A DNA stretch of 27,044 bases from Silene noctiflora (Eukaryota > Streptophyta > Magnoliopsida > Caryophyllales > Caryophyllaceae), in the NCBI GenBank assembly GCA_009801015.1, contig VHZZ01001590.1:40002-67045 (forward strand), in the 5' to 3' direction. This document shows positions 11,812 through 22,412 of the stretch, piece by piece. Position 1 is the stretch's first letter. Each line of letters starts with the position of its first letter. Both the position numbers and the translations under genes were made by a program. Below the pieces are notes generated by a model. It had not been told where the DNA came from. It did not search any database and worked only from the letters and a program-made list of their open reading frames with translations.

Positions 11812-11974
11812 GGTTTTATTATCTCAAGTTAAACAGTCAGTTTTGCAAGTATAGAAAGTGCAGCTATCAAAAAAAATTCAAATACATTTTTTATCAGCCC
11901 CATAGAGACACAAAACATAACAGACATAAGCAAAAGAATCAAACCAAGAAGCTGGAGATACTCAATTACAGATC

Positions 11975-11980
11975 TTTATT
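11975..11980 (-). terminator. Candidate AATAAA poly(A) signal for AIP1
   Basis: TTTATT on the plus strand reads AATAAA on the minus strand, about 290 bp downstream of the AIP1 stop codon, a typical plant 3' UTR length. Other AATAAA-like sites lie further on (near 11792 and 11815), so the site actually used is not determined. Confidence 0.35.
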
Positions 11981-12268
11981 TTCATAAAAACCAAAAGGTC
12001 TTTTAAGACATCCTAAAATGCAGTGCTTAGAAGGTATAAATATCAGTACAGCATTGTTACATTGCATCAAATCTCAAGTGAGCAAAACAAACCTGGTGAA
12101 GAAAATTCTGGCATTACATACATAGAAGCAGTGTCCATTCTCTCAGTCTTCCACACGCGTCGTAAAAAAAAAATCTTCACAATGTACGAATTTTAAGAAC
12201 AGAGCAAAATCACTGCTACTTTGCCAAATCCTAGAAAATGCAGGCTTTGCATTTTGAAGGTGAGCAGA

Positions 12269-15200
12269 CTAACACTCTGGGACTATTGTCCAGAGACGGA
12301 CACAACCATCCTCTCCGGAACTAAGAATGCTGCACTCATCAGAGAAATCCACATCATATACTCCACCTAAGTGAGCAGACTTAATGGTTCTCCTAGCGGA
12401 AGCAGGCTTTCCAAGTTCATAGATTATGACGCATGTATCAAGGGAGCCAGTTGCAACCAAAGTGCAGTCAGGGGACCATGCCAAGCAGTTTATACGGGCA
12501 CTATGATACAGCATGTTGTTAAGTTTTACCTGATTAAATAAGCAATTATTGAAGTTAATTCTCTGATATACAGCTGATAATATTCTAACCACCATATACA
12601 CCTGACAAGAAAGATAAGCAGAGAGTTCCACAGTGTTTCATGGTTGGGTGTTCAATTAAGTTTAGAACGTGTTCAAATTTATAGAATGCTTCTAGGTTCA
12701 AATTTGAAGAACTCCGGCAATCTAGTTTGCAAACAAACACCGTTTTAGTACATAACAATTCAGTTCCGTAATGAAAACGCAATTTTTGTATTTCTTCTAG
12801 ACGCGCTATAAAGAACCTGCCCATCAAAAAGGGAGAAGAGGGTCTCTCGACTACCACTCTCCGGAAAGACTCTTCAAAATAAGAGCCCAGCTTCTGATAT
12901 GCATTCTGAAAAGAAGTAGCCTCGTGCTCGTGACGGATTTTACCTGAGCGAATCAACCGAACTACTCGAACCAAAGACAAGTCGGTATTAATTTATGCCG
13001 AATTGCTGCACAGGGTGGTGAGGGGCCATATTAACTATCATGAGGTCTTTTCTTGNAGTTGGTACAGTCATAGGTTTTGTCCCAATTATTCTTTCCGGAA
13101 TTCATTTTGACATGGATTGAAAAAAGTTCATCAAAATTCAAGATCAAGGATTGAATAACTGAACACTGAACCACAGAACTGTGGAATTCCAATGGAAGAC
13201 GGCTCACCACTCCAAAAGCACTGCATAAAACTAGGATTGTGCATCTAATTGTTCCTTTTGCAGATATAAGCCTAACATATTATTATGCCTAGGTTTAACC
13301 TGTCCCTTTTTCCCATGACCCCACCACACCACATAACCACTCCCCAATAAAAGGAGCACAAAGTATTATGAGAGACAAAACCATCAGTTTTGCACTTTGC
13401 GTCAACTGTGAATAATTGTAATGTCACGAGAGGCATAGAAGCGTGAGCGAGAAGAGCAAGACCGGTGTCAACTATGTGGCGATGACGACGTTCCGCGAAA
13501 CCATTGTGTTCGGGGGTGTGAGGGGGAGAAGTGAGATGTTGTATTCCGAATTTTGCAAAATCGGGTTTTAGTTTCTCGAATTCTCCTCCGTTTCAGAATA
13601 AAAGGTTTTAATGGGTCGCGAAAACTGCTTTCAACTAAAGTTTTAAAGTTTAAAAAGGTGGAGGTTGACTAGGAGAATAATTAGTTCCTAATTCTTCTCC
13701 TTATGATTCTCAACATCAACATACCTCTCTGGTGGAACGATCCCAAACAACAGCCTCACGGTTGGCATCACCTGACGCAAACATAGAGACATCTGGAGAA
13801 TAACGTATTACAGTTATTGCACCACGATGCTTCTCAAGAACTGCCTCTTCTGACAAAGTATCGCCAGAAATAGAATATATGCGCAATTTACCATCTTGCC
13901 CACCCAATATTGCTTCCGACCCATCAGGAGAAATAGCAGATGCTGTCACAGCAAATCCAAGGTTAATGCTTGACAAAATTTTCAAACCACTAAGCATTAC
14001 AGCTCCAGTGTCAGTAGCAACTAAGACAATTTGAGGGTTGTGAAGAGCAACACTCAAGTCCTTTGGTTGATATCCAACATCCACATGCTCCGCAGCTGCA
14101 CATTCGCCAGCATGAAAAGGAGCTCTCCAAACCTGATAAATGAAGTTTATTTCAATTGTCAAAGACTCTTAACATAACTTTCTGATAATGATTAGATTCC
14201 ACTACTTTCTGATAATGATTAGGAGAGACATTTGACTACTAAACAAAAGAATGCTAAAAGGAATCTCTTATCAAGATTTTCTGATCAGATTTAAAACAGA
14301 TTGTCATATCTAGACCTTGCAAAACTGACCTGACCAGAATATCCCTAATAACAACTTACCAGAAAATGACCCGACCCGGTTCAATCCGACCCAAATTCTT
14401 GCAAACGCAAAATGACGCGACCCAGTTGACCCATTTGCAAGGTAATGACAGTAAAAATTCACTGAAAAATAGAAGTGGATATAAGGCACTATAGCTTACA
14501 TATAAGAAGAGTAAAAGACAACACTGATGCACTCTCCCAGTTCATTAGAACTGCAATGGTAGGATATAATAACAATATTTCACTCTCAAAATACTGATAT
14601 ACTCAGTTAGCAATGTGCATTTATTAGTGCTAGAAATATGCACTTGCCTGCAACTTCTGGAGCCCAGAGGAACGCAGTTCAAACTAAAAGAATGTACAGG
14701 ATTTATAAAGGATTTATAAAGCTAAAGCCAGATAAACAGGCAATGGAACAAATTTTTGATTATGCAGCTACTCCCTCCATTCAAATATATCACCCACTTT
14801 CCTTTTTTTTGCAATTCATTTTATATCACCCCATTTCTCTTTTTTCCCATATGTGGTAACCCACTTTTACCATATTGTCCTTGTTGGCCATCATTATTTA
14901 CCAATATTGCCATTGCTTAGTGGGCCTCTTGCAATGCTTTTTCATTGTTTATTAGGTAGTACACGTATATATTCTTTGTTTATTAGCACCCTTAATATTT
15001 GTGCAAATTGAAATGGGGTGATAATTTATGAATGGAGGGAGTAATTTTTATTAATAACCTCCCTATTGTTGTAATCAAGGTCTTAGAAGTATGGCAAGAA
15101 GTATAGAAGCCTAGATTCAGATATGTCAACAGCATCAAGGCATGGATTATGGCATAGAATGCTGATAAATAGATTATCCTTAAGAGGATCTGTTTTTACC

Positions 15201-18200
15201 ATTAATAGTCATTGAAGTGAAATATGTACCGAAAGAATATTTGTGACTCGTACCTTATTATCAAACCCAGATAAGATGATCTCGCCTTCCACAGCAGCAA
15301 AACATTTTATTGGTGCATGATGCTTCATATTAATTTTGCCAGAATATCCAACACCACGAATCCATTTAGCAATTACACCATCATAGCTGCAGGATAGCAC
15401 CGTGTTTTCATCATTCTTCAGCACACTCAAGGAAGAGACGTTCTTAATATGTCCAGAGAGCGTAACAGGGTCCTTCTCCAAGTCACTTGCAGAATATATG
15501 TTTATGGAACCGCCAAGTGAAATAGTAACTAAGCTGTCATTCTGCCAAAGACATCCAACCAACATGTCGTCTATCCCACCAGATTCAGAGCAGGTTAGTG
15601 TTTTTATGATCGTCCCATGGCCTTCTTGTGAAATTTCCCACACTTTAGCAGATTTATCAGCAGATACAGTAAGGACCTAAAATGGAATGCTCATTACAAC
15701 ATTCTTAACACAAGAGACATTAATGAAAAAAGAAAAACATGAGCGAACATGTAAAAAAAAAGTAAACACTAAACTGACACGTCAAAAAAACTGCACGTGA
15801 GAAATCTATGATACAAATAGGTCCCATTGTAGATAGAATTTAGCGGTACAGTACTACAGTCATTTCAGTTTCAGGTGGCGGATCTTAAATATTTTTTAAA
15901 GGTGGGCCAGTTCAAATAGGAAATAACTACTACAAAGTACTCCCTCCGTCCCCGTCATTGTTTACCTTTGGTTTTGGCACAATTATTAAGGAAATGGGAG
16001 GGGGTCACTTGTGGTTAGTGTTATTGAATGACAAGTGGATCATTATGGATATGGATGATCAAAATACTCATAAAAAACACCCCAATATAGGAAGGTAAGC
16101 AGATGAATGCGACATACTAAAATGGAAAAGGTAATCAAATGACCAGGACAGAGGGAGTACTATTTTTCCAAAATGATAACTTTATCTTTATGACTTTATT
16201 TAGTAGTGTCTCGATTTCATACATTGTTCAAAATACTACTTTAGATAAAAAAAAAAAAAATAAAAAAAAATATATCAAAACTGGAATATCTTATGTGAGG
16301 AATAGTTAAATTTTAATTTCATAAAAATATGACAAAATATAATGGGATTTTCCTTGATGTAGTCATGTGTTTATTCGAATTCTACGATATACCCTCGGAT
16401 TTTCAGAAACACACAACATACCCCTAAATTTTATAAAATGCTCTACAAATACCCTAAATGCCGAAACTTTGCAATTTTAAATATTATATTTGGTCGGTTT
16501 TAGTTGATTACTTATCCGGAATACGTTAAGCCATCAACATAATCATCATGTACTCATCAATATACATTTTTATGTGACAATATATAACCCTTCAAAAACC
16601 TTAAATTTGGATTAAGAAAATAATCTAGGAGTTTAAGGGTACATTAGATGATTCTTAAAAATTGAAGGTATATGGTAGAATTGGAAAAAAACATAGGGGT
16701 ACACCACAGAAAATCCCAAACATAATTTTATCACAGTTTATTTCCCGTTGTTAAAAATCCTAATCGACGGTTTTGCAAATTTTATAACTAATCAAATGAG
16801 CTAGAATCTTAAACTAAGAAAAAAAAAAAAGACAAATTATTAAAGCGAAATGAGAAAGGAAGATGACTAGCATGTGTAAACAAATTAACAAAGTAAGCCA
16901 CTTACAAAGAGTACATAAAGGCCATTAAACGTCATATTTATCTGAGGCCATGCAATTAAATGTGTGCAAAATGCTATGTATAACTCGCAGAATCCATAAC
17001 AGTGGCGAACAACCGAGGCTTTTTAGTGATTCTGTTGTACTTGCAGTTTCTGCCATAGCCGGGACCAGGCCCCGCAAAGGCAAGATCAGCAAAGTAGGTT
17101 TTAGATATGTTTCTTTCATCAAAAATCAAAAATAGATGACCTATAGCAAGCTTATACACAAATTCTTATTTAAGACGGGTATATCCGTCTTAAGCTAAAG
17201 ACGGATATATCCGTCTTTAAGCTAAAGACGGGTCAAGTAGTTAGAATAAGACAAAAACAGATATCATAGGGAAAAGCAACAGATTTGCCTTCTATGCAGA
17301 AGTGGAATGATACTTGACCCATTTTAATATTAAGACGGACTCAAGGGAGACTAACTGAAGCTTATAAGCCATCTATTGTCATCTAAATGCTAATATGGAA
17401 CCTAATGATGTTCCACACCAAACTGGCAGTGTTATCTGTGCGGTCCACACACCTGCTATAATTAAATATTGGGTTATTCTATGTGGTACCCTTGTGTTTT
17501 GTCGAATTCTACGTGGTATCCATGCGTTTTTTAAAACATCAGTGGTACCCCTAACCTTTATAAAATGTTCTCAAAATACCCAAACTACTAAATATTACAT
17601 TTTTAAACAGTTAGATTTTGTAAAGAAAATATGTTTACGATTGACTAAATAATGTTTATGTTAATGGCATGACAGATTATTGTCAAAAAATCAATGCAAA
17701 ATGTATAAACTAAACATTTAAAAGAGGCGGATTAGAGCATTTTGGGCATTTTAAGATGTTTTCATTAAATTTAGGGGCACCATTAATATTTTTGCGAGGG
17801 GTACCACGTAAAATTCGAAAAAGTACAAGGGTACCACGTAGAAAAACCCTTAAATATTTAAAACTTTCTAGAATCAAAAATCTGATGAAAAGTAATTTTG
17901 GCCAATAGCATGCTCTGATGTGTTGTGCAAAACCACAAGGTGAATCCAGATTTCAAAGATGACTACGAATAACATCCAAGATGATCTCCCTAAAATTACG
18001 CAGAGAAAATTTTGGATGTTATTCCAAAATTATGCACATCCAAGATGATCTCCCTACAACCACAATTACGCACAAGGTAAAGTATTCCTCCGTAGTTCTA
18101 ATTTCTTTCAACTCCTTCCTTCGTCTCATCTATCAACACAATAGCATCTGAAAACATCATACACCAAGGAATGTCGTCTGACATACACAATATCATCTAC

Positions 18201-21200
18201 AACATCACAAATTTCATGGTGTAGAGGTACAAAATCAGCTGCACGCCTTACTCTAGGTCCCTAAGTATCCTATGTGATGAGTTTAGTCTATGAGTGTTTG
18301 CTACTTTGCTAGACAGGAAGGCTAAGCACGCTGGCATACAGTGATATGTGGCCAGTTTCTTGTTTATAGGCACGCCTTTTTTCTATGCTTGCATTATACA
18401 ACTGCCTACCAACAAAAGCGAGATACAGCATTTAGCGTTACAGGTTTTGGCAGATCTTGGTTGCATTCAACGTAACATGGGGTTCATAAAGCAGCCAGTG
18501 ACTGAGTTGGCCAAAATAGGCATTATGTACAGTCGTACTTGTGCATTCAATCAAACTGCCTTAGCTCTTTCTTGTTCTTCTACTTTCAGAGGACAGTAAC
18601 TTTCTCTCAGCTAAATTCACTTTTTTGTTAAATAAAGCCTCTATTCATTTTCATCATGGGTAAGACATGACAACTGGACTGACGTACACACTAAAACACT
18701 CCCATATGAGTGTCTGCCCATTCTTCTCGAATATATTGTTCATCTCCAACGACTTTGGTCCAAAAGCCAATGTAGCAAACAAAAGTGACTAGAGTATACA
18801 AGATGAGGAAAAACAAGTTACTAACATGCTGCTCAACCGACTCAATATTGTATATTAGATTCATACGTAAACAAGATTGTAAATTGGCACAGTCATGTCA
18901 GAAGCCACCAAAATAATATATAACACAAAACAAGGTAAGACTCAAAGAAGAACTGTACTGCCCACCTTTTTACTATCTGGGCTCCAGCTCACAGCGTAAA
19001 TACTTCCTTGATGACCATCCTCTGAGGACAGTTCTCCAATTTTGTCTCCTGTTTTTCCTTCATAAACTATACCTCTTTTATCTGAACTAACGGTGATGAA
19101 CTTGCTTCCATCTGGTGAGAACCTCACACAGTTGACAAAGTTTGAGTGCTCCCTATACATTACACAATTTTGAGATTAGAGAGCAAATAAAAATGATACA
19201 GTGATGAGCAAACACTTTTGTTGCTATCTAGTCCAGCATATAACTAATGTCAACTCTAAGAAAAAATTAAAAAATAAAAAACAATTTCAACTTTCAAGTC
19301 TTTAACCCTTCAGCTGAATATATAATTTACAAAAGAAGTGCATTAACGACAATGAGTACATCAGCTCAACAGCGACGCAATGCTCTTTGATTTATTACAG
19401 CTCCTTTTTCACTAATGTTTCGCTGCCTTTCCTGTGATGGCATATTTTCCTTAAGAAAAAGGACATCTAACCATCCACACAACCATGACTTGAGTCTCGA
19501 GAAGGCTGCCACTGTATGACCAGCTAACTCTTGGTAAAGTTAAACAGCACATAAACAAAACTGAAACAAACCACAGGACTTATGGATGAGCACGTACTCC
19601 AATGTATGACAGGCTGAATTCCCTTGGATAAGAAAATTTGAGCCTACCCTGGCTATTAGTACGAAACAAAATCTATAAAGAAAATATCATTTTGCCACAT
19701 CAGTTGTGATTCGATAACTCGAATAAATGGCCATGATTAACTCCAAACAATATTTGTTAATCAGAACAGTGATTTACTGTCCTTATGGCTAATGTAGGTG
19801 GTCATGTGGATTAACCGCTAATTGCCATCTAATAAAAGAAAAAACATGAAACAAAACATTCCAAAATGTTCTGATCATAGGGAAATAGTACTGCCAATCA
19901 CCTTATGGAATGCTTAAACTTGAAAGGTGGCCCTTCATAAAAATTGATCAGAAAGTCCTCGCCACAAGTAACAATACGGTATGGTCTTGTTGGTTTGAAC
20001 GCACAACTCAAAACCCGTTTTGAGTGACCATCAAAGTCTCCAACAGTAGATCCAGAATCCCACCTACAAATTTGTTATATAGTAGTGTCAAAAAGGCAGA
20101 AAATATAAATAAACGCAATCCTGTGTTTGGACCTCAATTTTTAATGACAAGCATGTAAAATGAAGATAAGGCCACCTTGATAAGTTATCAATACCCCCTC
20201 CAAAGCTATAGGCCAGGCTAAAACAATTATATACGCAAGATTATTGCTTTACCATCATCTTAGAATCCTTAGATCACACCAACAAACTCAAAGTTAATGA
20301 GTATCATCTTCCATTCCATTGAAAACATACATTTATGTTTCGTTTCCACTATACCAGCTTTTTACTGAGATTGACGCATTGCAGTTACAAGGCCTGAGGT
20401 GGGGACTTGGTCCAGTTATGGCACTTAATTCATATGAATATGGTAAAAACTTAAGGAAATGAAGATTAATGATTCATATAACGAGAAATGTATACAAAAA
20501 AAACAAATGCATAACTAATAATTCCCTTATAGATCAAAAATAGAACAACCCCCCTCTTTCCCGAACCCCACACCTCGTCATTCCTAAGAGCGCTTGAGAC
20601 ACTGAGGTGATGTTGTTAGTGTTGTAAATCTAACTAATTAGGTCATACACTGATAACCAAATAATTTTTCCTTGAGCTTTTTGGTATGATGAAACAAAAA
20701 TGAGATAACTTCACCTTGGAGCTACTTTATGTCCGTATTGAGAGCATCTACGACAGTCTCTCACGCCCGGTCTATAGACATCCCCGTTTAGCTAGGAAAG
20801 ATATTGCATAAACTCGGATGTTGTGAATGAACATTACGAAATTGGAATACCCCACATCCTTCCAACACGTATAAATGCGATGCATAATTCAATTAAATCC
20901 ACAATATTTATCTTTGTGTAAAACGACCTAACACAGATGACTAATTGATCGTTCATGTTAGCCGACACCAAATCATTACGAGTCAAAAACAATCTAAAAA
21001 AATCAATTGAACCGCGAAAAGTCAAAGAAAAAAAAAAAAAAAAACACATACATAAAAGCTCTGACAAAAGATTTGCCCTTGCCATCACCAGAAGCAACAA
21101 TGCGAAGCATATCAGGGGACCACTGAAGATCATCAATCCGACCAGAAAGAACCTTAAACTCATTCTTAAGAACAAACCCATTGTGGGTCCCCCAGATCCG

Positions 21201-21443
21201 GACAGTCCCGGACACATCAGCGGATGCGATCCATTCCGCATTAGGCGAATACCGGGCGACCGACACCGGGTAAGCGTGCTCACCGTACACCTCCACCTTC
21301 TGCGGATTGTCCAGGCTCCGGATGATGACGGAGCGGCCGTTGCAGTACAAGATGTTGTTCGATTTGGGGTCGCCCGAGATGAGGATCCCACGTCCGCGTT
21401 CCGTTGACGGAACGCAGGCGTAGGTTTCCGATAAGGAGGCCAT
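12269..21443 (-). CDS. AIP1: Actin-interacting protein 1 (WD40 repeats), 6 exons, 610 aa
   Basis: Inferred exons in transcript order (minus strand): 21443-21052, 20063-19902, 19152-18966, 15676-15254, 14132-13725, 12529-12269. The sum is 1833 nt in frame, all introns GT-AG, giving 610 residues, close to the usual plant AIP1 length.
AIP1 cooperates with ADF/cofilin to disassemble and cap actin filaments in the cytosol. The family folds into two seven-bladed WD40 propellers, and WD-type segments run through the whole product ([15 protein letters not shown] near the start, [20 protein letters not shown] in exon 3, [13 protein letters not shown] in exon 4, [16 protein letters not shown] in exon 5, [11 protein letters not shown] at the end). 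The N-terminus ([20 protein letters not shown]) is the plant AIP1 signature. There is no signal peptide or membrane segment.
Transposons occupy introns 3, 4 and 5 but leave every exon intact. Arabidopsis has two AIP1 genes; which one this matches is not resolved here. Confidence 0.95.
12585..12980 (-). other. Unassigned coding-like stretch in AIP1 intron 5
   Basis: A 131-codon minus-strand frame whose first two thirds (about 12780-12980) have balanced composition and charged, non-repetitive residues ([20 protein letters not shown]). It differs from the surrounding AT-rich intron. I do not recognise the protein. The frame has no link to AIP1, and its 3' third is low quality. It may be a captured gene or retrotransposon fragment, or chance. 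Confidence 0.25.
13056..13056. other. Ambiguous base (N) in AIP1 intron 5
   Basis: A single N in an intron. It does not affect the coding sequence but marks a local sequence uncertainty beside the coding-like stretch. Confidence 0.95.
13431..13611 (-). pseudogene. Copia-type integrase core fragment, broken
   Basis: On the minus strand a frame reads NGGEFEKL, then [18 protein letters not shown], then [20 protein letters not shown] and SMP. This is the conserved copia (Ty1) integrase core, from the region of the second catalytic Asp through the catalytic Glu (in FAER). Stop codons fall where the SDNGGE aspartate is expected and a few codons upstream. Homology ends abruptly after SMP, before the expected FW...A block, so this is an internally deleted relic of about 180 bp. 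It lies in AIP1 intron 5 in the same orientation as AIP1. No LTRs are recognisable nearby. Confidence 0.8.
14771..15041. mobile_element. Stowaway MITE in AIP1 intron 4
   Basis: Terminal inverted repeats begin CTCCCTCCATTCAAATA and end GAATGGAGGGAG, flanked on both sides by TA (14769-14770 and 15042-15043). These are the CTCCCTCC ends and TA duplication of Stowaway (Tc1/mariner) MITEs. The element is 271 bp and non-coding. It lies wholly within the intron between AIP1 exons 4 and 5 (14133-15253), about 210 bp from the nearer splice site. Confidence 0.9.
15940..16157. mobile_element. Stowaway MITE in AIP1 intron 3
   Basis: The ends are CTCCCTCCGTCCCCGTCATT and AATGACCAGGACAGAGGGAG, flanked by TA on both sides (15938-15939 and 16158-16159). 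At 218 bp and without coding capacity it is a typical Stowaway MITE. It sits about 260 bp inside intron 3, on the exon 4 side. Its ends differ from the 14771-15041 copy beyond the CTCCCTCC core, so it is a different subfamily or age. Confidence 0.92.
16344..16717. mobile_element. Mutator-type MITE, copy 1 (374 bp), AIP1 intron 3
   Basis: Long imperfect terminal inverted repeats start GGGATTTTCC on the left and end GAAAATCCC on the right, with similarity running on through ATTCTACGATATACCCTC and its mirror. The flanks are AAATATAAT (16335-16343) and AAACATAAT (16718-16726), a 9-bp duplication with one mismatch. Length, end sequence and the interior spacing of TACCC motifs match the copies at 17471-17849 and 22413-23264. 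The 9-bp duplication and long TIRs point to Mutator-like (MULE) MITEs. Non-coding. Confidence 0.8.
17171..17342. repeat. AAGACGG palindrome cluster
   Basis: Near-perfect and perfect palindromes built on AAGACGG-TATA-CCGTCTT lie head to tail at 17172-17192 and 17196-17219, followed by a third half-copy (AAGCTAAAGACGG). The second palindrome is exact over 24 bp. CCGTCTTAAGCTAAAGACGG recurs about 26 bp later with one extra T. A further half-site (TTAAGACGGA) lies near 17331-17340, so the cluster and the DNA to that point may be a small TIR element with palindromic ends. Located in AIP1 intron 3. Confidence 0.6.
17471..17849. mobile_element. Mutator-type MITE, copy 2 (379 bp), AIP1 intron 3
   Basis: The left end is GGGTTATTCTATGTGGTACC and the right end is GGTACCACGTAGAAAAACCC, with inverted similarity extending at least 50 bp inward. 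Flanking duplications are an exact 9-bp TTAAATATT at 17462-17470 and 17850-17858. This is the best-preserved of the three copies. A plus-strand frame over its left half is a chance frame. As a MULE-type MITE it needs transposase in trans; none is encoded in this window. Confidence 0.92.
17973..18056. repeat. 20-bp direct repeat pair, 64 bp apart
   Basis: CATCCAAGATGATCTCCCTA occurs exactly at 17973-17992 and 18037-18056, each followed by a similar AATTACGCA block (near 17995 and 18063). This indicates a short tandem duplication of about 65-70 bp inside AIP1 intron 3. No coding role. Confidence 0.8.
18057..18965 (-). other. Exon 3-proximal part of AIP1 intron 3
   Basis: About 900 bp of intron between the duplicated block and the exon 3 donor (GTGGGC at 18965). 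I see no transposon ends. A plus-strand 83-codon frame (18348-18599) has unremarkable composition and no recognisable product, so I do not call it. Confidence 0.6.
19153..19901 (-). other. AIP1 intron 2
   Basis: A 749-bp GT-AG phase-2 intron (GTGATT...GTATAG on the minus strand) joining IR|EHSNF. It is AT-rich, with no defined transposon or open frame worth calling. Confidence 0.85.
20064..21051 (-). other. AIP1 intron 1 with poly-T next to the 5' splice site
   Basis: A 988-bp GT-AG phase-2 intron between the N-terminal exon and exon 2 (RAF-M-WDSG). In the transcript sense the donor GTATGTG is followed almost at once by 17 uninterrupted T (21044-21028), a strong U-rich element in pre-mRNA. 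The rest is AT-rich with no element I can delimit. Confidence 0.8.
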
Positions 21444-21780
21444 ATGAAATTATGAATGCAGTTTTCGGTGGTGAGAGAAAGGGAGAAGGGGGGAAATGCG
21501 AACAAGTGGAGTGGGTCAATTTTAATTGAGATGTTAAAATGTTAAAATGTTAAAAATGGTGGGGGGTTTTTGGTAGATGCAAACTCGCGGGAACATCAAC
21601 GACTTTTTTTACACGAAAAAATAGGGTCATCATATGCTATACTTGTCACTTTTTTGAATCAAATCGGTTAATCTAACACGTTGCACTAATTGATGATGTT
21701 CTTAATTAATTATCACTATTTTTGTATGAACTTGTATTTGGGATGGTGGTATTACGGGTATAAATAAAAGTAATTGTTAA
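21444..21780 (-). promoter_or_regulatory. AIP1 5' leader and proximal promoter
   Basis: Upstream of the AIP1 ATG, the minus strand carries a pyrimidine-rich leader (CCCCCCTTCTCCCTTTCTCT, about 21473-21492), and no upstream ATG was noticed in it. Further up, at 21555-21532, an 8-bp unit TTTTAACA is repeated three times without a gap. No clear TATA box could be assigned. Confidence 0.4.
21532..21555. repeat. (TGTTAAAA)3 tandem octamer
   Basis: Three exact 8-bp units lie about 90-110 bp upstream of the AIP1 start codon. On the AIP1 strand they read TTTTAACA. It could be simple slippage or a promoter element; the sequence alone does not decide. Confidence 0.8.
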
Positions 21781-22402
21781 ATCCCGCACGTCATTTTACT
21801 ACATCTCGTACACTTTACGAAACTATTCTTGTTACTATCCTTCATTTAAAAAAAAATTAACACAAACTCTCTATCCTCCTCACCATCTCCGACCACCCAT
21901 ATCCAGCCCTGACCACCTATCCCGGCCCCCTGCCACGACCACCCCTGCTCCTGACCACGAACCACCCATGCCCCAACGCCGACCACCCATCTCCCAATCC
22001 CCACGACTACAAGCAGTCCGCCACTTATCTCAAGTTAAAATCATCACAAATCGTCGATCACCCTCATCACTTTTCCTGGGTCGTCGACCCATCCTTTCAC
22101 CAGCACTGTCGTGGATCCAATGATATTATCTTCTTCCCCTTCTTCGTTCCTCAACACCCGCAAAGTCACCAACACCGTCAAACCTCCGTCGTCATCCCTC
22201 CGTCGCCGACGACCTAATAATCTTCCTCTCCGTCGTCGGTCTGCTTATGGGGGTGTATGGTGCGGTGGCTGGTGGGATTTCTAGGGTTTTGATTATTTGT
22301 CTCTTTTGTGTGTGAAAAATGAGAGGGGTAAATGTGGAAAAAATGTGTTGGATTTAGTAATGTGCATGTTGAATTTAGCAATATCAGCATATGACGGTTA
22401 TC
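21781..22402. mobile_element. Possible old TIR element with GC-rich CCACC interior
   Basis: The DNA from about 21890 to 22230 is unusually C-rich for this window, with many GACCACC and CCATC motifs. It is bounded by AT-rich arms: on the left ATTTTACTACATCTCGTACA, and on the right the reverse complement of blocks such as TTTAGTAATGTGCATGTTGA, which repeat a TTACTAAAT-AACATGCAC theme. The arms are only loosely complementary and I found no target duplication. The interior has no sustained open frame. A degenerate non-autonomous transposon is my best guess. Confidence 0.3.
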
Positions 22403-22412
22403 AAAATTATTA

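Larger units (their letters stand above)
9492..12268. other. Tail-to-tail intergenic spacer
   Basis: This region holds the 3' untranslated regions of both convergent genes and spacer DNA. No canonical AATAAA is visible just after the kinase stop; AT-rich DNA around 9650-9700 may serve. At 9735-9744 lies GAGACGGTCT, a near-palindrome common in plant repeats. At 10670-10702 TACTCCG and CGGAGTA face each other across 19 bp, like a deletion derivative of a Stowaway MITE. The reading frames seen here (for example 9821-10141 and 10107-10481) are low complexity or lysine/asparagine-rich and not supported as genes. Confidence 0.5.

Noticed and set aside
17973-18056. CRISPR-like repeat-spacer appearance of the 20-bp direct repeats
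   Set aside because: Only two copies, in a plant intron, with the following sequence also duplicated; a simple local duplication.
18348-18599. 83-codon plus-strand frame in AIP1 intron 3
   Set aside because: Antisense to AIP1, no recognisable product and no flanking gene structure.
20834-21505. 223-codon minus-strand frame and overlapping frames at 21280-21519, and the plus-strand frame at 20955-21407
   Set aside because: They overlap AIP1 exon 1 in other frames, have Arg/Pro-rich or low-complexity composition, and the minus-strand ones begin at non-ATG codons. The AIP1 frame is clearly the conserved one.
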